Below are positions 19,962 to 27,603 of a stretch of 64,000 nt of DNA, in pieces. Source of the DNA: Rubrivirga marina (GTDB taxonomy: Bacteria > Bacteroidota > Rhodothermia > Rhodothermales > Rubricoccaceae). Location: NCBI RefSeq assembly GCF_002283365.1, contig NZ_MQWD01000001.1, forward strand, positions 1,435,154 through 1,499,153. The letters are read 5' to 3'. The first letter of the stretch is position 1, and every line of letters begins with the position of its first letter. The notes under the pieces were generated by a model that worked only from the letters and a program-made list of their open reading frames with translations, searched no databases and was not told where the DNA came from. The position numbers and the translations under genes are program-made.

Positions 19962-20252
19962 CTAGAGGCGCGGGAGCGCGATCCGGATCCGCTCGCCGAC
20001 CTCGTCGGTGAGCTCGCCGGGGTGGAGGACGGGGTGGGCGTCGCAGACCCGCCAGAACTGGAGCGGGTCGCCGAGGTAGCGGGCCGTGATCACGTCGAGC
20101 CGGTCGCCGGCCACGACGGTGTGCTCGGCGAGGACCTCCGCCTCGGGCGGCGGGGGGGGCAGGAAGCGGCGGCGGACGTAGCGGACCTCGCCGTCGGGGG
20201 TGACGAGCGTCGCGGTCTCGAGGCCGGCGTAGCGGCTGGCGGGGTCGAACAT
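19962..20252 (-). CDS. eCIS LysM-domain protein (gp53-like)
   Basis: A 96-residue protein whose second half is a LysM-like module: AEHTVVAGDRLDVITARYLG, then WRVCDAHPVLHPGEL and IRIALPRL. Such small LysM proteins (gp53/Pvc7-C-terminal) clamp the inner baseplate around the hub. In some eCIS loci this domain is fused to the CIS-tube domain; here it is a separate gene 4 bp after the tube-initiator-like gene. The N-terminus (MFDPASRYAGLETATLVTPD) is a typical lead-in. Confidence 0.85.
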   Translation of the reverse strand: MFDPASRYAGLETATLVTPDGEVRYVRRRFLPPPPPEAEVLAEHTVVAGDRLDVITARYLGDPLQFWRVCDAHPVLHPGELTDEVGERIRIALPRL

Positions 20253-20256
20253 GGCG

Positions 20257-20919
20257 CTAGAGGCTGACGCTGACGGAGCCCGAGATCGCCCCGGCCACCT
20301 CGGAGGCGCCCTGGAGCGTGGCGAGGCCCTCCTTGAGGATCTGGTTGGCCATGTAGAGCGCGCCCCCCACGCTCAGCAGCCCGAGGTCGTGGTAGCTGAG
20401 CACGTCCATGCTCAGCGTGACCGTCGCGTAGAGCGGGTTGAGGTCCGGGTCGTACTGGAGCTCCTGGACCGAGAGGCTCGTGATCCGGACCGGCAGGACC
20501 CGCTTGAGGCCCCAGTAGAAGAGGGTGAGCGGGGCCTCGGGCGGGATCACCTCGACCACGCCCAGCGCCTTCTGAACCTCGTTGGCGATGACGGCCACCG
20601 ACTTGGGGTAGAGCAGCATCTCGAGCGACGCCAGCGCCGGGTAGATCCCGACGCCCGCCACCAGCCCGTTGCCCTCCTCGATCTGGTCGGCCGCGTCGAG
20701 GTCGATCTTGACGCTGGTGATCTGCTCCTTCGGTGGGGCCTTCAGGCGGAGTGCGTCGCCCGCGTCGCTGCCCTCGGAGCCCGTCTGCGCCGTGAGCGAG
20801 CGCGTGAGTGTCTCCGGGTTGTACTGGAAGACGATGACGCTCGCCAGCGGGTTGAACTTGTCCAGCCCGATGATGGCGCCCTTCTGGATGCGCGGGGAAC
20901 GAGAGAAGCCGGTGTTCAC
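20257..20919 (-). CDS. eCIS CIS-tube/tube-initiator protein (Pvc7 N-terminal-like)
   Basis: A 220-residue protein with the CIS_tube pattern: FNPLASVIVFQYNPETLTRS, then LFYWGLKRVLPVRITSLSVQ and YATVTLSMDVLSYHDL. Proteins of this type form the tube layer nearest the baseplate. A C-terminal extension, ALYMANQILKEGLATLQG, is probably helical. It lies directly before the LysM gene. Compared with fused homologues, the LysM part has been split off. Confidence 0.85.
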   Translation of the reverse strand: MNTGFSRSPRIQKGAIIGLDKFNPLASVIVFQYNPETLTRSLTAQTGSEGSDAGDALRLKAPPKEQITSVKIDLDAADQIEEGNGLVAGVGIYPALASLEMLLYPKSVAVIANEVQKALGVVEVIPPEAPLTLFYWGLKRVLPVRITSLSVQELQYDPDLNPLYATVTLSMDVLSYHDLGLLSVGGALYMANQILKEGLATLQGASEVAGAISGSVSVSL

Positions 20920-20931
20920 AAGGGGTGGGGG

Positions 20932-21141
20932 CTACATCCCAGCGAGGGTGTCGATTTGGCCCTCGTCGGAGACGGTGACGGTGAGGTCATGGCCGGGCGT
21001 CTCGGGCAGGAACACGAACCAGAACACCCAGCGTGAGCCGTCGCGCGATGCGGTGAGGCGGTACTCTCCGCTCTGCATGAGGTCCTTTCGCTCGGCGTGC
21101 TCGACGGCCTCCCTCAGCGCGTCGTAGATCCGCTTCTTCAT
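20932..21141 (-). CDS. Small protein after the candidate effector; possible immunity protein
   Basis: A 69-residue protein, MKKRIYDALREAVEHAERKD followed by GEYRLTASRDGSRWVFWFVF and PGHDLTVTVSDEGQID. An N-terminal helix plus beta-strands recalls very small immunity-like folds, but I cannot name a family. It begins 12 bp after the stop of the HExxH protein and precedes the tube-initiator gene by 12 bp. The effector-then-small-protein order is the usual layout of effector/immunity pairs. It has no signal peptide, so it would act in the cytoplasm. A small structural or chaperone role is the alternative. Confidence 0.6.
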   Translation of the reverse strand: MKKRIYDALREAVEHAERKDLMQSGEYRLTASRDGSRWVFWFVFLPETPGHDLTVTVSDEGQIDTLAGM

Positions 21142-21153
21142 GGGTATAGAGGC

Positions 21154-21888
21154 TTAAGGTGTCGTTCCACAGTTGGCGCTGACCCAGGTCGCCAACTGAG
21201 CGCGGATCGACTGCATCCCTGTCCTGCAGATGCCGGCCGACCCGGGGATGATGCGGTCCATCTCACGGATCGACTCCTGACGGTGCGCGCACTCCGACGC
21301 CGTCGCTGCCGACGGGTCTCGGAAGGGCGGCCGGTGGAGGCCCTGGGAGGGGTCGCAGTCCACGTCCGTCAGGTGCCGGCGCTCGTGGAGGAGCACGATG
21401 GCGTCGAACCCAGGGCATTGGCCGCGGGTGAGGGGCGGGACGTCGAACACACATGGGCATTTCGTCGCGCCATCGCAGACAACGCCGCCGCCGCCGAAGT
21501 TGAGACTCGAATCTGCGTAGGCCCGGTTGCAGATCGAGGTGCAGTTTCCACCCGACCCGCTCGCGCTCCCCGAGCCCGACGTGCCGCCGCCACCCGTCTG
21601 CATCGGCACCGGCTGTGTGTTGGGGTCTCCGATGAAGGTGGGTGTCGCCTTCGGCGGAGCTTTCGCGCCCGTCCGCTTCGGGCTCGTGGTCGTCGGGCGT
21701 GGCCTGGCGTGTGCGGCGAGGAGCCCGGCGGCCCGGTTCGAGCCGAATCTTGCCAGCCGCTTGCGGCGGCAGTCGGCGCACTCGCCTGACGGCCCGATGG
21801 GGCGGCCGCACGCACAGCGCCGCGGGGCGAGGGTCGACTGTGGCGCCCGGGGCGGATGTGGGTCTAACGCGGGAGCTGTCGTCAGCAT
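21154..21888 (-). CDS. Candidate eCIS effector: Cys-rich HExxH metallopeptidase-like protein
   Basis: A 244-residue protein inside the eCIS operon with no match to any structural part. Residues 20-45 contain CACGRPIGPSGECADCRRKR, a CxC...CxxC knuckle that I recall from the N-termini of eCIS-associated cargo proteins (for example those with DUF4157). Residues 60-115 are a low-complexity Pro/Thr then Gly/Ser linker. The C-terminal domain has ten cysteines and the sequence AIVLLHERRHLTDVDC, which contains HExxH; a later SECAHRQESIREMD could supply a third zinc ligand (Glu). The start lies 4 bp after the preceding stop. Function as a delivered zinc-dependent protease toxin is inferred; the catalytic family is unknown to me. 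Confidence 0.65.
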   Translation of the reverse strand: MLTTAPALDPHPPRAPQSTLAPRRCACGRPIGPSGECADCRRKRLARFGSNRAAGLLAAHARPRPTTTSPKRTGAKAPPKATPTFIGDPNTQPVPMQTGGGGTSGSGSASGSGGNCTSICNRAYADSSLNFGGGGVVCDGATKCPCVFDVPPLTRGQCPGFDAIVLLHERRHLTDVDCDPSQGLHRPPFRDPSAATASECAHRQESIREMDRIIPGSAGICRTGMQSIRAQLATWVSANCGTTP

Positions 21889-21892
21889 GGCA

Positions 21893-22156
21893 TCACGGGG
21901 TGGTGAGACTCGAGTGGATGCGGCGCGCGATGTGCGTCCCTACGCCCTCGGCGCCGACGCCGAGGCGGGCCGTCTCGACGCAGAAGGCGCCGCCGTCGAC
22001 GCGCGGCCGTCGCGGGTCGTGGGCGAGGCCAGATGGAACGCCGGAGGCGGCGAAGAGCCGAGCCAACTCCGCCTCGGCGGCGGCTTGGACGGCCCCGGCG
22101 TCGAGCGGGCCGAGCCCGTCGAGCACGAGGCGGTCGATGTGGAGGTGGAGCGTCAT
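21893..22156 (-). CDS. Small eCIS-operon protein of unknown function
   Basis: An 87-residue protein, MTLHLHIDRLVLDGLGPLDA, then AAAEAELARLFAASGVP, ending THIARRIHSSLTTP. Its ATG overlaps the AAA+ stop by ATGA, which fixes the start. Similar short proteins following the AAA+ gene are common in eCIS loci, but I know of no assigned role. A palindrome copy lies in frame and encodes RLGVGAE at residues 64-70. It precedes the candidate effector by 4 bp. Confidence 0.7.
   Translation of the reverse strand: MTLHLHIDRLVLDGLGPLDAGAVQAAAEAELARLFAASGVPSGLAHDPRRPRVDGGAFCVETARLGVGAEGVGTHIARRIHSSLTTP
21946..21965. repeat. Palindromic element-like copy within the small eCIS gene
   Basis: CCTCGGCG-CCGA-CGCCGAGG is a perfect 8-bp stem with a 4-nt loop. 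It encodes RLGVGAE on the minus strand. It could be a true copy or a chance similarity in this GC-rich gene. Confidence 0.5.
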
Positions 22157-24084
22157 GACCAGCCCGCGAGCTCGCGGTCGGTGAGGGGCTTCTCGAGCTG
22201 GGCGTAGACGTCGCGCGCGGCCTGGCGGACGTGCGCCATCCGGACCGGCCCGTCGGCCTCGGCGGCGAGGAAGGCGGCGTGGAGCGCGACGTTGCGGATC
22301 GTGCCGCCCGTCGCGTTGAGGCCGGCGAGCGTGTCGGGGTCGAGGCCGTCGGTCGGCGTCTGCGCCGGGAACACGCGGCGCCAGATGGCCGCCCGCTGCG
22401 GCGCGTCGGGGAACGGGAACGCCACGCGGAAGCGGAGCCGCCGCTCGAAGGCGTCGTCGATGGCGTTCTTGAGGTTCGTCGTGAGGACGGCCAGCCCGCG
22501 GTAGGCCTCCATCCGCTGGAGGAGGTAGCTCACCTCGAGGTTGGCGTAGCGGTCGTGGCTGTCCTTGACCTCGCTCCGCTTGCCGAAGAGCGCGTCGGCC
22601 TCGTCGAAGAGGAGGACGGCTCCGCCCGCCTCGGCGGCGTCGAACACGCGGCGGAGGTTTGTCTCCGTCTCGCCGATGTACTTGCTGACGACGGCGCTGA
22701 GGTCGATGTGGTAGAGGTCGAGGCCGAGAACGTTGGCGAGGACCTCGGCGGCGAGCGTCTTGCCGGTCCCGCTGTGGCCGCTGAAGAGCGCCGTGATGCC
22801 GAGCCCCCGATCCGAGCGCGCGCCGAAGCCCCAGTCCTCGTGCACGCGGAGCCGGTGGCGGACGTGGGCCTCGATGGCGCGGAGCGTCCGGAGTTGGGGC
22901 TCGGGCAGGACAAGGTCGTCCCAGGTCGCGCGGGGCTCGACGCTGCGGGCGAGGCCGTCGAGCTCCTGCCGGGCCTGGACGCGGCAGGCGTCCCACAGCG
23001 CGTCGGCGGCCGGGCGGCGCGCGTCGAGCGCGCGGAGGCTCGCGGCCCGGATGGACGGCCCGCTCAGGTCGAACTGGTCCGTCACGCGGCCGACGTGCCC
23101 GTTGAGCGTCGCGGCGTGCTCGCCGAGGGCGGCCGTCCAGAGCGCCCGCTGCTCGGGCCGCGTCGGGCGCCCGACGTCGAAGGCGACCGTCGGCCGCCGC
23201 GCGGTGCGCGTCCGCTCGCGCGACGCCAGGATCAGCGGCCCGCCCGCCTCGTCCACCAACCGGCGGACCAGCGTCATCGCGGTGTCGGAGGGCGCGACCT
23301 CGTCGGCGTCGAGGAGGAGCGCGGCGCCGCTCAGGGCCGACTCCCGCGTCCACAACTGGACGAGCGCGTCGAACTCGGCGGCGCCCCCGGGAATCACGCT
23401 CGCCGGCATCCGGAACAGCCCGAGCCCGAGGCGCGCGCACGCCGCGGCGGCCACGTCGCGCTTTCCGCTCGGTTCCACTCCGTTGAGCTGGATCGCGGGG
23501 AGAGCCGGCTCGCGGTTCCTCGCCCAGACGTCGGCCACGGCCTCCGCTACGGCCTCGTGCGACGGGACGAGCTCGCCCCCGGCCTCGGGGTAGACGAACC
23601 CGAGGAGGTTCTCGTCGAGGTGCTGGACCCCGTTGAGGTGGTGGAGCAGGCGCTCGTCGAGGCGGAGCGGGCTGTCGACGAGGCGCTCGCCGGATCCGAC
23701 CTCGAGGAGGCGCCATCGGCGGAGCGGGGCCGTCGGTGCGAGCGCGCTCCAATGGGCCTCGGGCAGCGACGCCAGCGCGAGCCCGAACGTCGGGCGGTCG
23801 CTCCCCGCCCGCGCGCACGCCTCCGCGAACGCCGCCGTCAGCTCCATGCCCGCGCAGAGGAGCAGCACGGCCCGCTCGAACGGCGAGAGCCCGAACGCGC
23901 GGACGACCTGCTCCAGCGCCGCGGGGGCCCCGAACGCGGCGAAGTCGACGGCCTCGGTCGGTTCGTCGGCAGAGTCGGCGTCGAGCCCGGCCGCGCGGTC
24001 GAGAGCGGCGCGGACCTCGTCGAGGGCGGCGCCGAGGTGGCGCTGGTTGGCCTCGTGCCAGGACGTAGGGGCGGCGGCGCTCAC
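22153..24084 (-). CDS. eCIS AAA+ ATPase (Pvc15-like)
   Basis: A 643-residue protein with a degenerate N-terminal AAA module (IQLNGVEPSGKRDVAAAACA) and a full C-terminal AAA+ domain. Walker A is GHSGTGKT (about residue 436-443), followed by YHIDLSAVVSKYIGETETNL. Walker B is LLFDEADALFGKRSEVKDSH. Pvc15-type ATPases are conserved in eCIS loci and are thought to act in assembly or cargo loading and not in sheath recycling. It overlaps both neighbours by ATGA-type junctions. Confidence 0.93.
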   Translation of the reverse strand: MSAAAPTSWHEANQRHLGAALDEVRAALDRAAGLDADSADEPTEAVDFAAFGAPAALEQVVRAFGLSPFERAVLLLCAGMELTAAFAEACARAGSDRPTFGLALASLPEAHWSALAPTAPLRRWRLLEVGSGERLVDSPLRLDERLLHHLNGVQHLDENLLGFVYPEAGGELVPSHEAVAEAVADVWARNREPALPAIQLNGVEPSGKRDVAAAACARLGLGLFRMPASVIPGGAAEFDALVQLWTRESALSGAALLLDADEVAPSDTAMTLVRRLVDEAGGPLILASRERTRTARRPTVAFDVGRPTRPEQRALWTAALGEHAATLNGHVGRVTDQFDLSGPSIRAASLRALDARRPAADALWDACRVQARQELDGLARSVEPRATWDDLVLPEPQLRTLRAIEAHVRHRLRVHEDWGFGARSDRGLGITALFSGHSGTGKTLAAEVLANVLGLDLYHIDLSAVVSKYIGETETNLRRVFDAAEAGGAVLLFDEADALFGKRSEVKDSHDRYANLEVSYLLQRMEAYRGLAVLTTNLKNAIDDAFERRLRFRVAFPFPDAPQRAAIWRRVFPAQTPTDGLDPDTLAGLNATGGTIRNVALHAAFLAAEADGPVRMAHVRQAARDVYAQLEKPLTDRELAGWS

Positions 24085-25364
24085 GGGATCGTGACCTGCT
24101 GCGACGGGTCGAAGGCCGGCGGCGAGACCGTCCGGTCGACCAGCGCGCTCTCAGCCCCGTCCACGCGGAGGCGGATCGGGAACGTGCCCGTCGCGGCGTC
24201 CTCCATCCCGAACGTGAGCGTGTCGGCGACGGCCGTGCGCGCCTCCGCCCGCACCTCGCGGCTCCCGACGACGAGCGAGGCCTCCTGCGCCGGCCACACG
24301 TGCGGCTCGACGGGCACCTCGATCGTCGCGGTCGGCCCGTCGGGGCCCGGGGCCAGCGTGACGGTGATCCCGCCGACGTCCATGACGGGCGCGAGCGTGA
24401 GCGCGAGGGTGTTCGTCGAGACCTCCCGGCCGTCGCGCGTGAGCGCGACGTGGACGCCGTAGAGGCCGGCGGGCCAGTCGGCGGGGGCACCGCCGGGGAT
24501 CGTAACCCCGACCCCGCTCGGGGCGACGACGTCGGGCGCGAGCGAATGCTCGGCGTCGAGCCGGGCGTGCGACAGGACGACGGTGTGCGCGGTGCCGTCG
24601 AGGTGGTGGCCCTCCAGGCCGATGGCGTCGCCGAGGTGGGCGGCGAGCCGGGCGTCGGGCAGCGACGCGGTGGTGAGGGCGGGGAACGGCGGGAGGAGGC
24701 CCGTGACGGCCACGACGCCCCGCTCCTCGCCCGTCACCGCGTCGCGCGGGCCGCGCGTTAGAACTGGGAGCGGCGTCCGCGTCGGCTCGTCGGCCTCGAT
24801 GAGCACGACGGAGGCGACGTAGGCGGCCGTCGGCCGGTAGCTGACCTGGAAGCCGGACCACAGCTTCGAGATCTCCTCGGTGCTCATCGGCGCCGGCGCG
24901 AGCTTGACGAGCTCGACCTGATCGGCCAGGGCCGAGTCCGCCAGCCGGCCGGAGAGGAGGCTCGCGTCGGCGAGGATCGTGCGGATCGTGTCGCGCTCGA
25001 GGACGGGCACCTCGTGGAGCCGCTGCATCGCGTAGCCGAGCAGGATCTCGGCCTGGAGGTCCTGGCGGCCGTAGGCCGTCAGGAGGTAGTGGAGGTCGAG
25101 CGCCAGCGGTGCGTTCGTGAGCCGATCGCCGTGCCTGTTCCGCGAGGGCAGCCCGGCGTTGCGCCAGCCGGGGTTCGGCGTGGTCCCGTAGAGGTAGACG
25201 TTGAGCCCGACGTCGCCGGTGTCGCCGAGCGCGATCCGGTCCGGCGCGACGGCCGTGACGTCGGCGCTGCCGAGGAGCACGGGCACCCCGTGGTCCACGA
25301 AGGCGTCGCGGACGACCTCGCGGATCACGGCCGTGACCGAGGCGATGGCGAGGGCGCTGCTCAC
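24081..25364 (-). CDS. eCIS tube/sheath terminator (Pvc16-like, DUF4255)
   Basis: A 427-residue protein. Residues 1-195 match DUF4255/Pvc16: MSSALAIASVTAVIREVVRD, then VGLNVYLYGTTPNPGWRNAG, LALDLHYLLTAYG, LLGYAMQRLHEVPVL and LWSGFQVSYRPTAAYVASVV. This domain caps the tube and sheath at the distal end. The C-terminal half has Ig-like beta-strand patterns and may decorate the cap. The start overlaps the stop of the proline-rich gene. Confidence 0.9.
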   Translation of the reverse strand: MSSALAIASVTAVIREVVRDAFVDHGVPVLLGSADVTAVAPDRIALGDTGDVGLNVYLYGTTPNPGWRNAGLPSRNRHGDRLTNAPLALDLHYLLTAYGRQDLQAEILLGYAMQRLHEVPVLERDTIRTILADASLLSGRLADSALADQVELVKLAPAPMSTEEISKLWSGFQVSYRPTAAYVASVVLIEADEPTRTPLPVLTRGPRDAVTGEERGVVAVTGLLPPFPALTTASLPDARLAAHLGDAIGLEGHHLDGTAHTVVLSHARLDAEHSLAPDVVAPSGVGVTIPGGAPADWPAGLYGVHVALTRDGREVSTNTLALTLAPVMDVGGITVTLAPGPDGPTATIEVPVEPHVWPAQEASLVVGSREVRAEARTAVADTLTFGMEDAATGTFPIRLRVDGAESALVDRTVSPPAFDPSQQVTIP

Positions 25365-26296
25365 CGGGTCCCGCTGGGCTTGAGGAACTCGTCGAGCGAG
25401 ACGACCGGCGCGGGCCGCTCCGCGCGCCGGTGTGGCGGCGGCTGCACGGCGCGGACCTCCACGACGCCGATCGACACGTGGATCGTCGGGTCCGGCACGG
25501 AGCGCGGCTCGGCCTCCAGGCCGCCCGGCGAGACCGAGGGGGGCAGGGCCACCGGTCGGGCCTCGATCGGGCGGCGGGCGGCGGGCGGGGCTGCCTCCGC
25601 CACGGGCATCTGTGCGGCAGTGACGGGCGCGCCGGCCGGCGGGTCCGGGGCGATCTCTGCGCGGTCGTCCCGTCGCTCCGCATGAGGTCGCGGATCGAGG
25701 CGGGCGTCGGTGCGCTCGTCGTCTGCTCCGGGCGAGGCTGCAGGCCGCGTCGTGCGTGCGGGCTCATCGGGAGCCTCTAGCGGAGTGGCCTGACCTCGCC
25801 GCGGAGGCGTCGGCGTCTCGGGCTCGCGACCCAGCTGGCCCGACGGCCGAGGCGGAGGAGGTGCGGTCCCGTTCTCCGGCGAGCCCTCTCGCGAGGCGGT
25901 CCGAGGCCGGAGCGCTGGCTCGGTCGGCCTCGGTGGTTCCACGGAGGGAGTGGGGGTGGCGGCCGGTCGCGGGTCCGGGCGGGGCGCGTCGGTCGGCTCC
26001 CAGTTCGGTCCGACCACTTCTGGGGGCGCTGGTGACGAGACGTTTCGCGAGGGGCGCGCCGGGGCAGAGCGCGGGTCGGGCTCGGGTGCGCCGGCCGTCG
26101 GGCGAAGCGGGGCGTCGGACGGCGGGTCGGTCGGGGCGCGCTCGGGCGTCGTCGGCGGCGCCTCCACGATGGCCTCCAGCGGAGGCGCCAGCGGGCTGAG
26201 CGTGGGTAGGGGCTCGAACGGCGAGCGCTGGCGGGGGCGGAGGGCGCCCGCGGGCTCGTGGCTTCGCGCCAGCAGGCGCTGGAGGTAGCCCGTCAC
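25361..26296 (-). CDS. Proline-rich eCIS protein with conserved C-terminal motif
   Basis: A 311-residue protein starting at a GTG that overlaps the upstream stop (GTGA, 26293-26296). The N-terminus is VTGYLQRLLARSHEPA. Residues about 30-250 are dominated by Pro, Ala, Arg, Glu and Thr and should be disordered. The end has TIHVSIGVVEVRAVQPPP and VVSLDEFLKPSGTR; an IHVxIGxxEVRA plus LxxFLK pattern recurs in proteins at this position of eCIS loci. The function is unknown. Because no long helical tape-measure gene is present, this is the only candidate here for a length-setting or cargo-linked role, but that is inference. Confidence 0.75.
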   Translation of the reverse strand: MTGYLQRLLARSHEPAGALRPRQRSPFEPLPTLSPLAPPLEAIVEAPPTTPERAPTDPPSDAPLRPTAGAPEPDPRSAPARPSRNVSSPAPPEVVGPNWEPTDAPRPDPRPAATPTPSVEPPRPTEPALRPRTASREGSPENGTAPPPPRPSGQLGREPETPTPPRRGQATPLEAPDEPARTTRPAASPGADDERTDARLDPRPHAERRDDRAEIAPDPPAGAPVTAAQMPVAEAAPPAARRPIEARPVALPPSVSPGGLEAEPRSVPDPTIHVSIGVVEVRAVQPPPHRRAERPAPVVSLDEFLKPSGTR

Positions 26297-27003
26297 GCGT
26301 CCAGGAGCTGGAGGTACTGACCCCGGCGCCACGCGCTCATCGCGAGCACGTCGCGCTCGGCCCAGCCGTACGCCGAGGCCAGCCGGTGGACGTCGCGGAG
26401 CAGGCGGGGCGCCCACGCCTCGAACTCGGCCCAGACAAACGACGCCACGTCCAGCACGTCGGACCACTCGTGGCCGCACGCCACGCACGTCATCGCGAGG
26501 TCGACCTCAGCGAGCGGGTCCGCCTCGGCCATCGCTTGCGCCAGCGCGGCCCGGACCTCATGACCGAGGTCGGCGACGGGCTCGCCGTTCGAGTCATGGG
26601 CCTCCAGCACGCAGCGGCGGAGGAGGCCGTCGGCGTCGGTGGCGTCGAGCAGGTCGCGGCTCGTGGGGAGGCGGAACGTGACCGTGGTCCCGTTGTGGTC
26701 GAGGCGGAGCGGCTCGGGGGCGGCCGCCGGCGAGGCCGCGCGGAGGTCTGCGCCAGGGACGGTCAGCTCGAGGCGCTCGTCGCAGGCCGGGCAGCGCGTC
26801 TCGATCTCCAGGGCCGGCCCGAGCGTCCGCTCGCGGAGGCGGAGCAGTCGCGCATCGCGCCGGCCGACCGGGAGCGCCGCGAGGGCGCCGGGCGGCTCGT
26901 CGGGGTGTGCGGCGCCGAGGAGGAGGAGGGCGCGGGACGCTGCCGGCAGCGCGCGCCCGCGTTCGCAGGCGTCGAGGAGGTGCGCGGCAGACAGCGGGTC
27001 CAT
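26293..27003 (-). CDS. eCIS gp28-like baseplate protein with zinc-ribbon cysteines
   Basis: A 236-residue protein resembling the T4 gp28-like baseplate family in phage-tail-like loci. It has two CxxC pairs, CPACDERLELTVPG near residue 74 and CVACGHEWSDVLDV near residue 172, that could bind one zinc. Other typical parts are FRLPTSRDLLDA in the middle and FVWAEFEAWAPRLLRDVHRL, AYGWAERDVLAMSAWRRGQY at the end. It follows the tube gene by 42 bp and overlaps the proline-rich gene. Confidence 0.8.
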   Translation of the reverse strand: MDPLSAAHLLDACERGRALPAASRALLLLGAAHPDEPPGALAALPVGRRDARLLRLRERTLGPALEIETRCPACDERLELTVPGADLRAASPAAAPEPLRLDHNGTTVTFRLPTSRDLLDATDADGLLRRCVLEAHDSNGEPVADLGHEVRAALAQAMAEADPLAEVDLAMTCVACGHEWSDVLDVASFVWAEFEAWAPRLLRDVHRLASAYGWAERDVLAMSAWRRGQYLQLLDA

Positions 27004-27045
27004 GGCCAGGGGGCGGGAGAGGGAGAGGGCACCGGTGGGCTGGGC

Positions 27046-27567
27046 CTACGGCTCGACGAACGACGGCTCCTTGGGCTCGACCACGTCGTAGTCCCGCTCC
27101 CAGCCCTCGTTCTCGAGCTTGATCGACTCGATGAGGACGGCCTCGCCGTTGGCGTCGAGGTCCGAGAGCGCCTGGTACTCCGAGACCCAGCAGCGGTAGA
27201 CCTTGTAGGCCATGACGAGTTGGCCGGCCACGTTGTAGACCTCGATGATGAGGTCCTTGCGGAAGTCGGCGAGCGAGACCTCGGCGCCGAGGCCGGCCCC
27301 GTAGTTCCAGACCTTGTTGGCCCACCGCTCGAACTCCTCGTCGTGGGTCTTCCCACGCTCGAGCGAGATCGCGTCGTACTCGGTGCGGCCCGGCGACTTC
27401 CGCGTCGTGCTGGGGTCCGCGCCGTCGCGGTGCTCGACGAGCTTGGTCGTCCGCTTCAGCGCGCCGACCTTGCTCACGCCGGCGACGTAGCGGCCGTCCA
27501 TGATGACGCGGAATTTGAAGTTCTTGTACGGGTCGAACCGTTCGGGATTGGTGCTGAACTGGGCCAT
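27046..27567 (-). CDS. eCIS inner tube protein (gp19/Pvc1-like)
   Basis: A 173-residue T4 gp19-like tube protein: ERFDPYKNFKFRVIMDGRYV, ISLERGKTHDEEFERWANKV, LIIEVYNVAGQLVMAYKVYR and CWVSEYQALSDLD. It stacks as hexamers inside the sheath and should hold the cargo in its lumen. There is one tube gene only, next to one sheath gene. Length and motif order match the family. Confidence 0.95.
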   Translation of the reverse strand: MAQFSTNPERFDPYKNFKFRVIMDGRYVAGVSKVGALKRTTKLVEHRDGADPSTTRKSPGRTEYDAISLERGKTHDEEFERWANKVWNYGAGLGAEVSLADFRKDLIIEVYNVAGQLVMAYKVYRCWVSEYQALSDLDANGEAVLIESIKLENEGWERDYDVVEPKEPSFVEP

Positions 27568-27603
27568 GGCGATGTCGGAGGCGTGAGGGGGCCGGGGCGG
27601 GGG

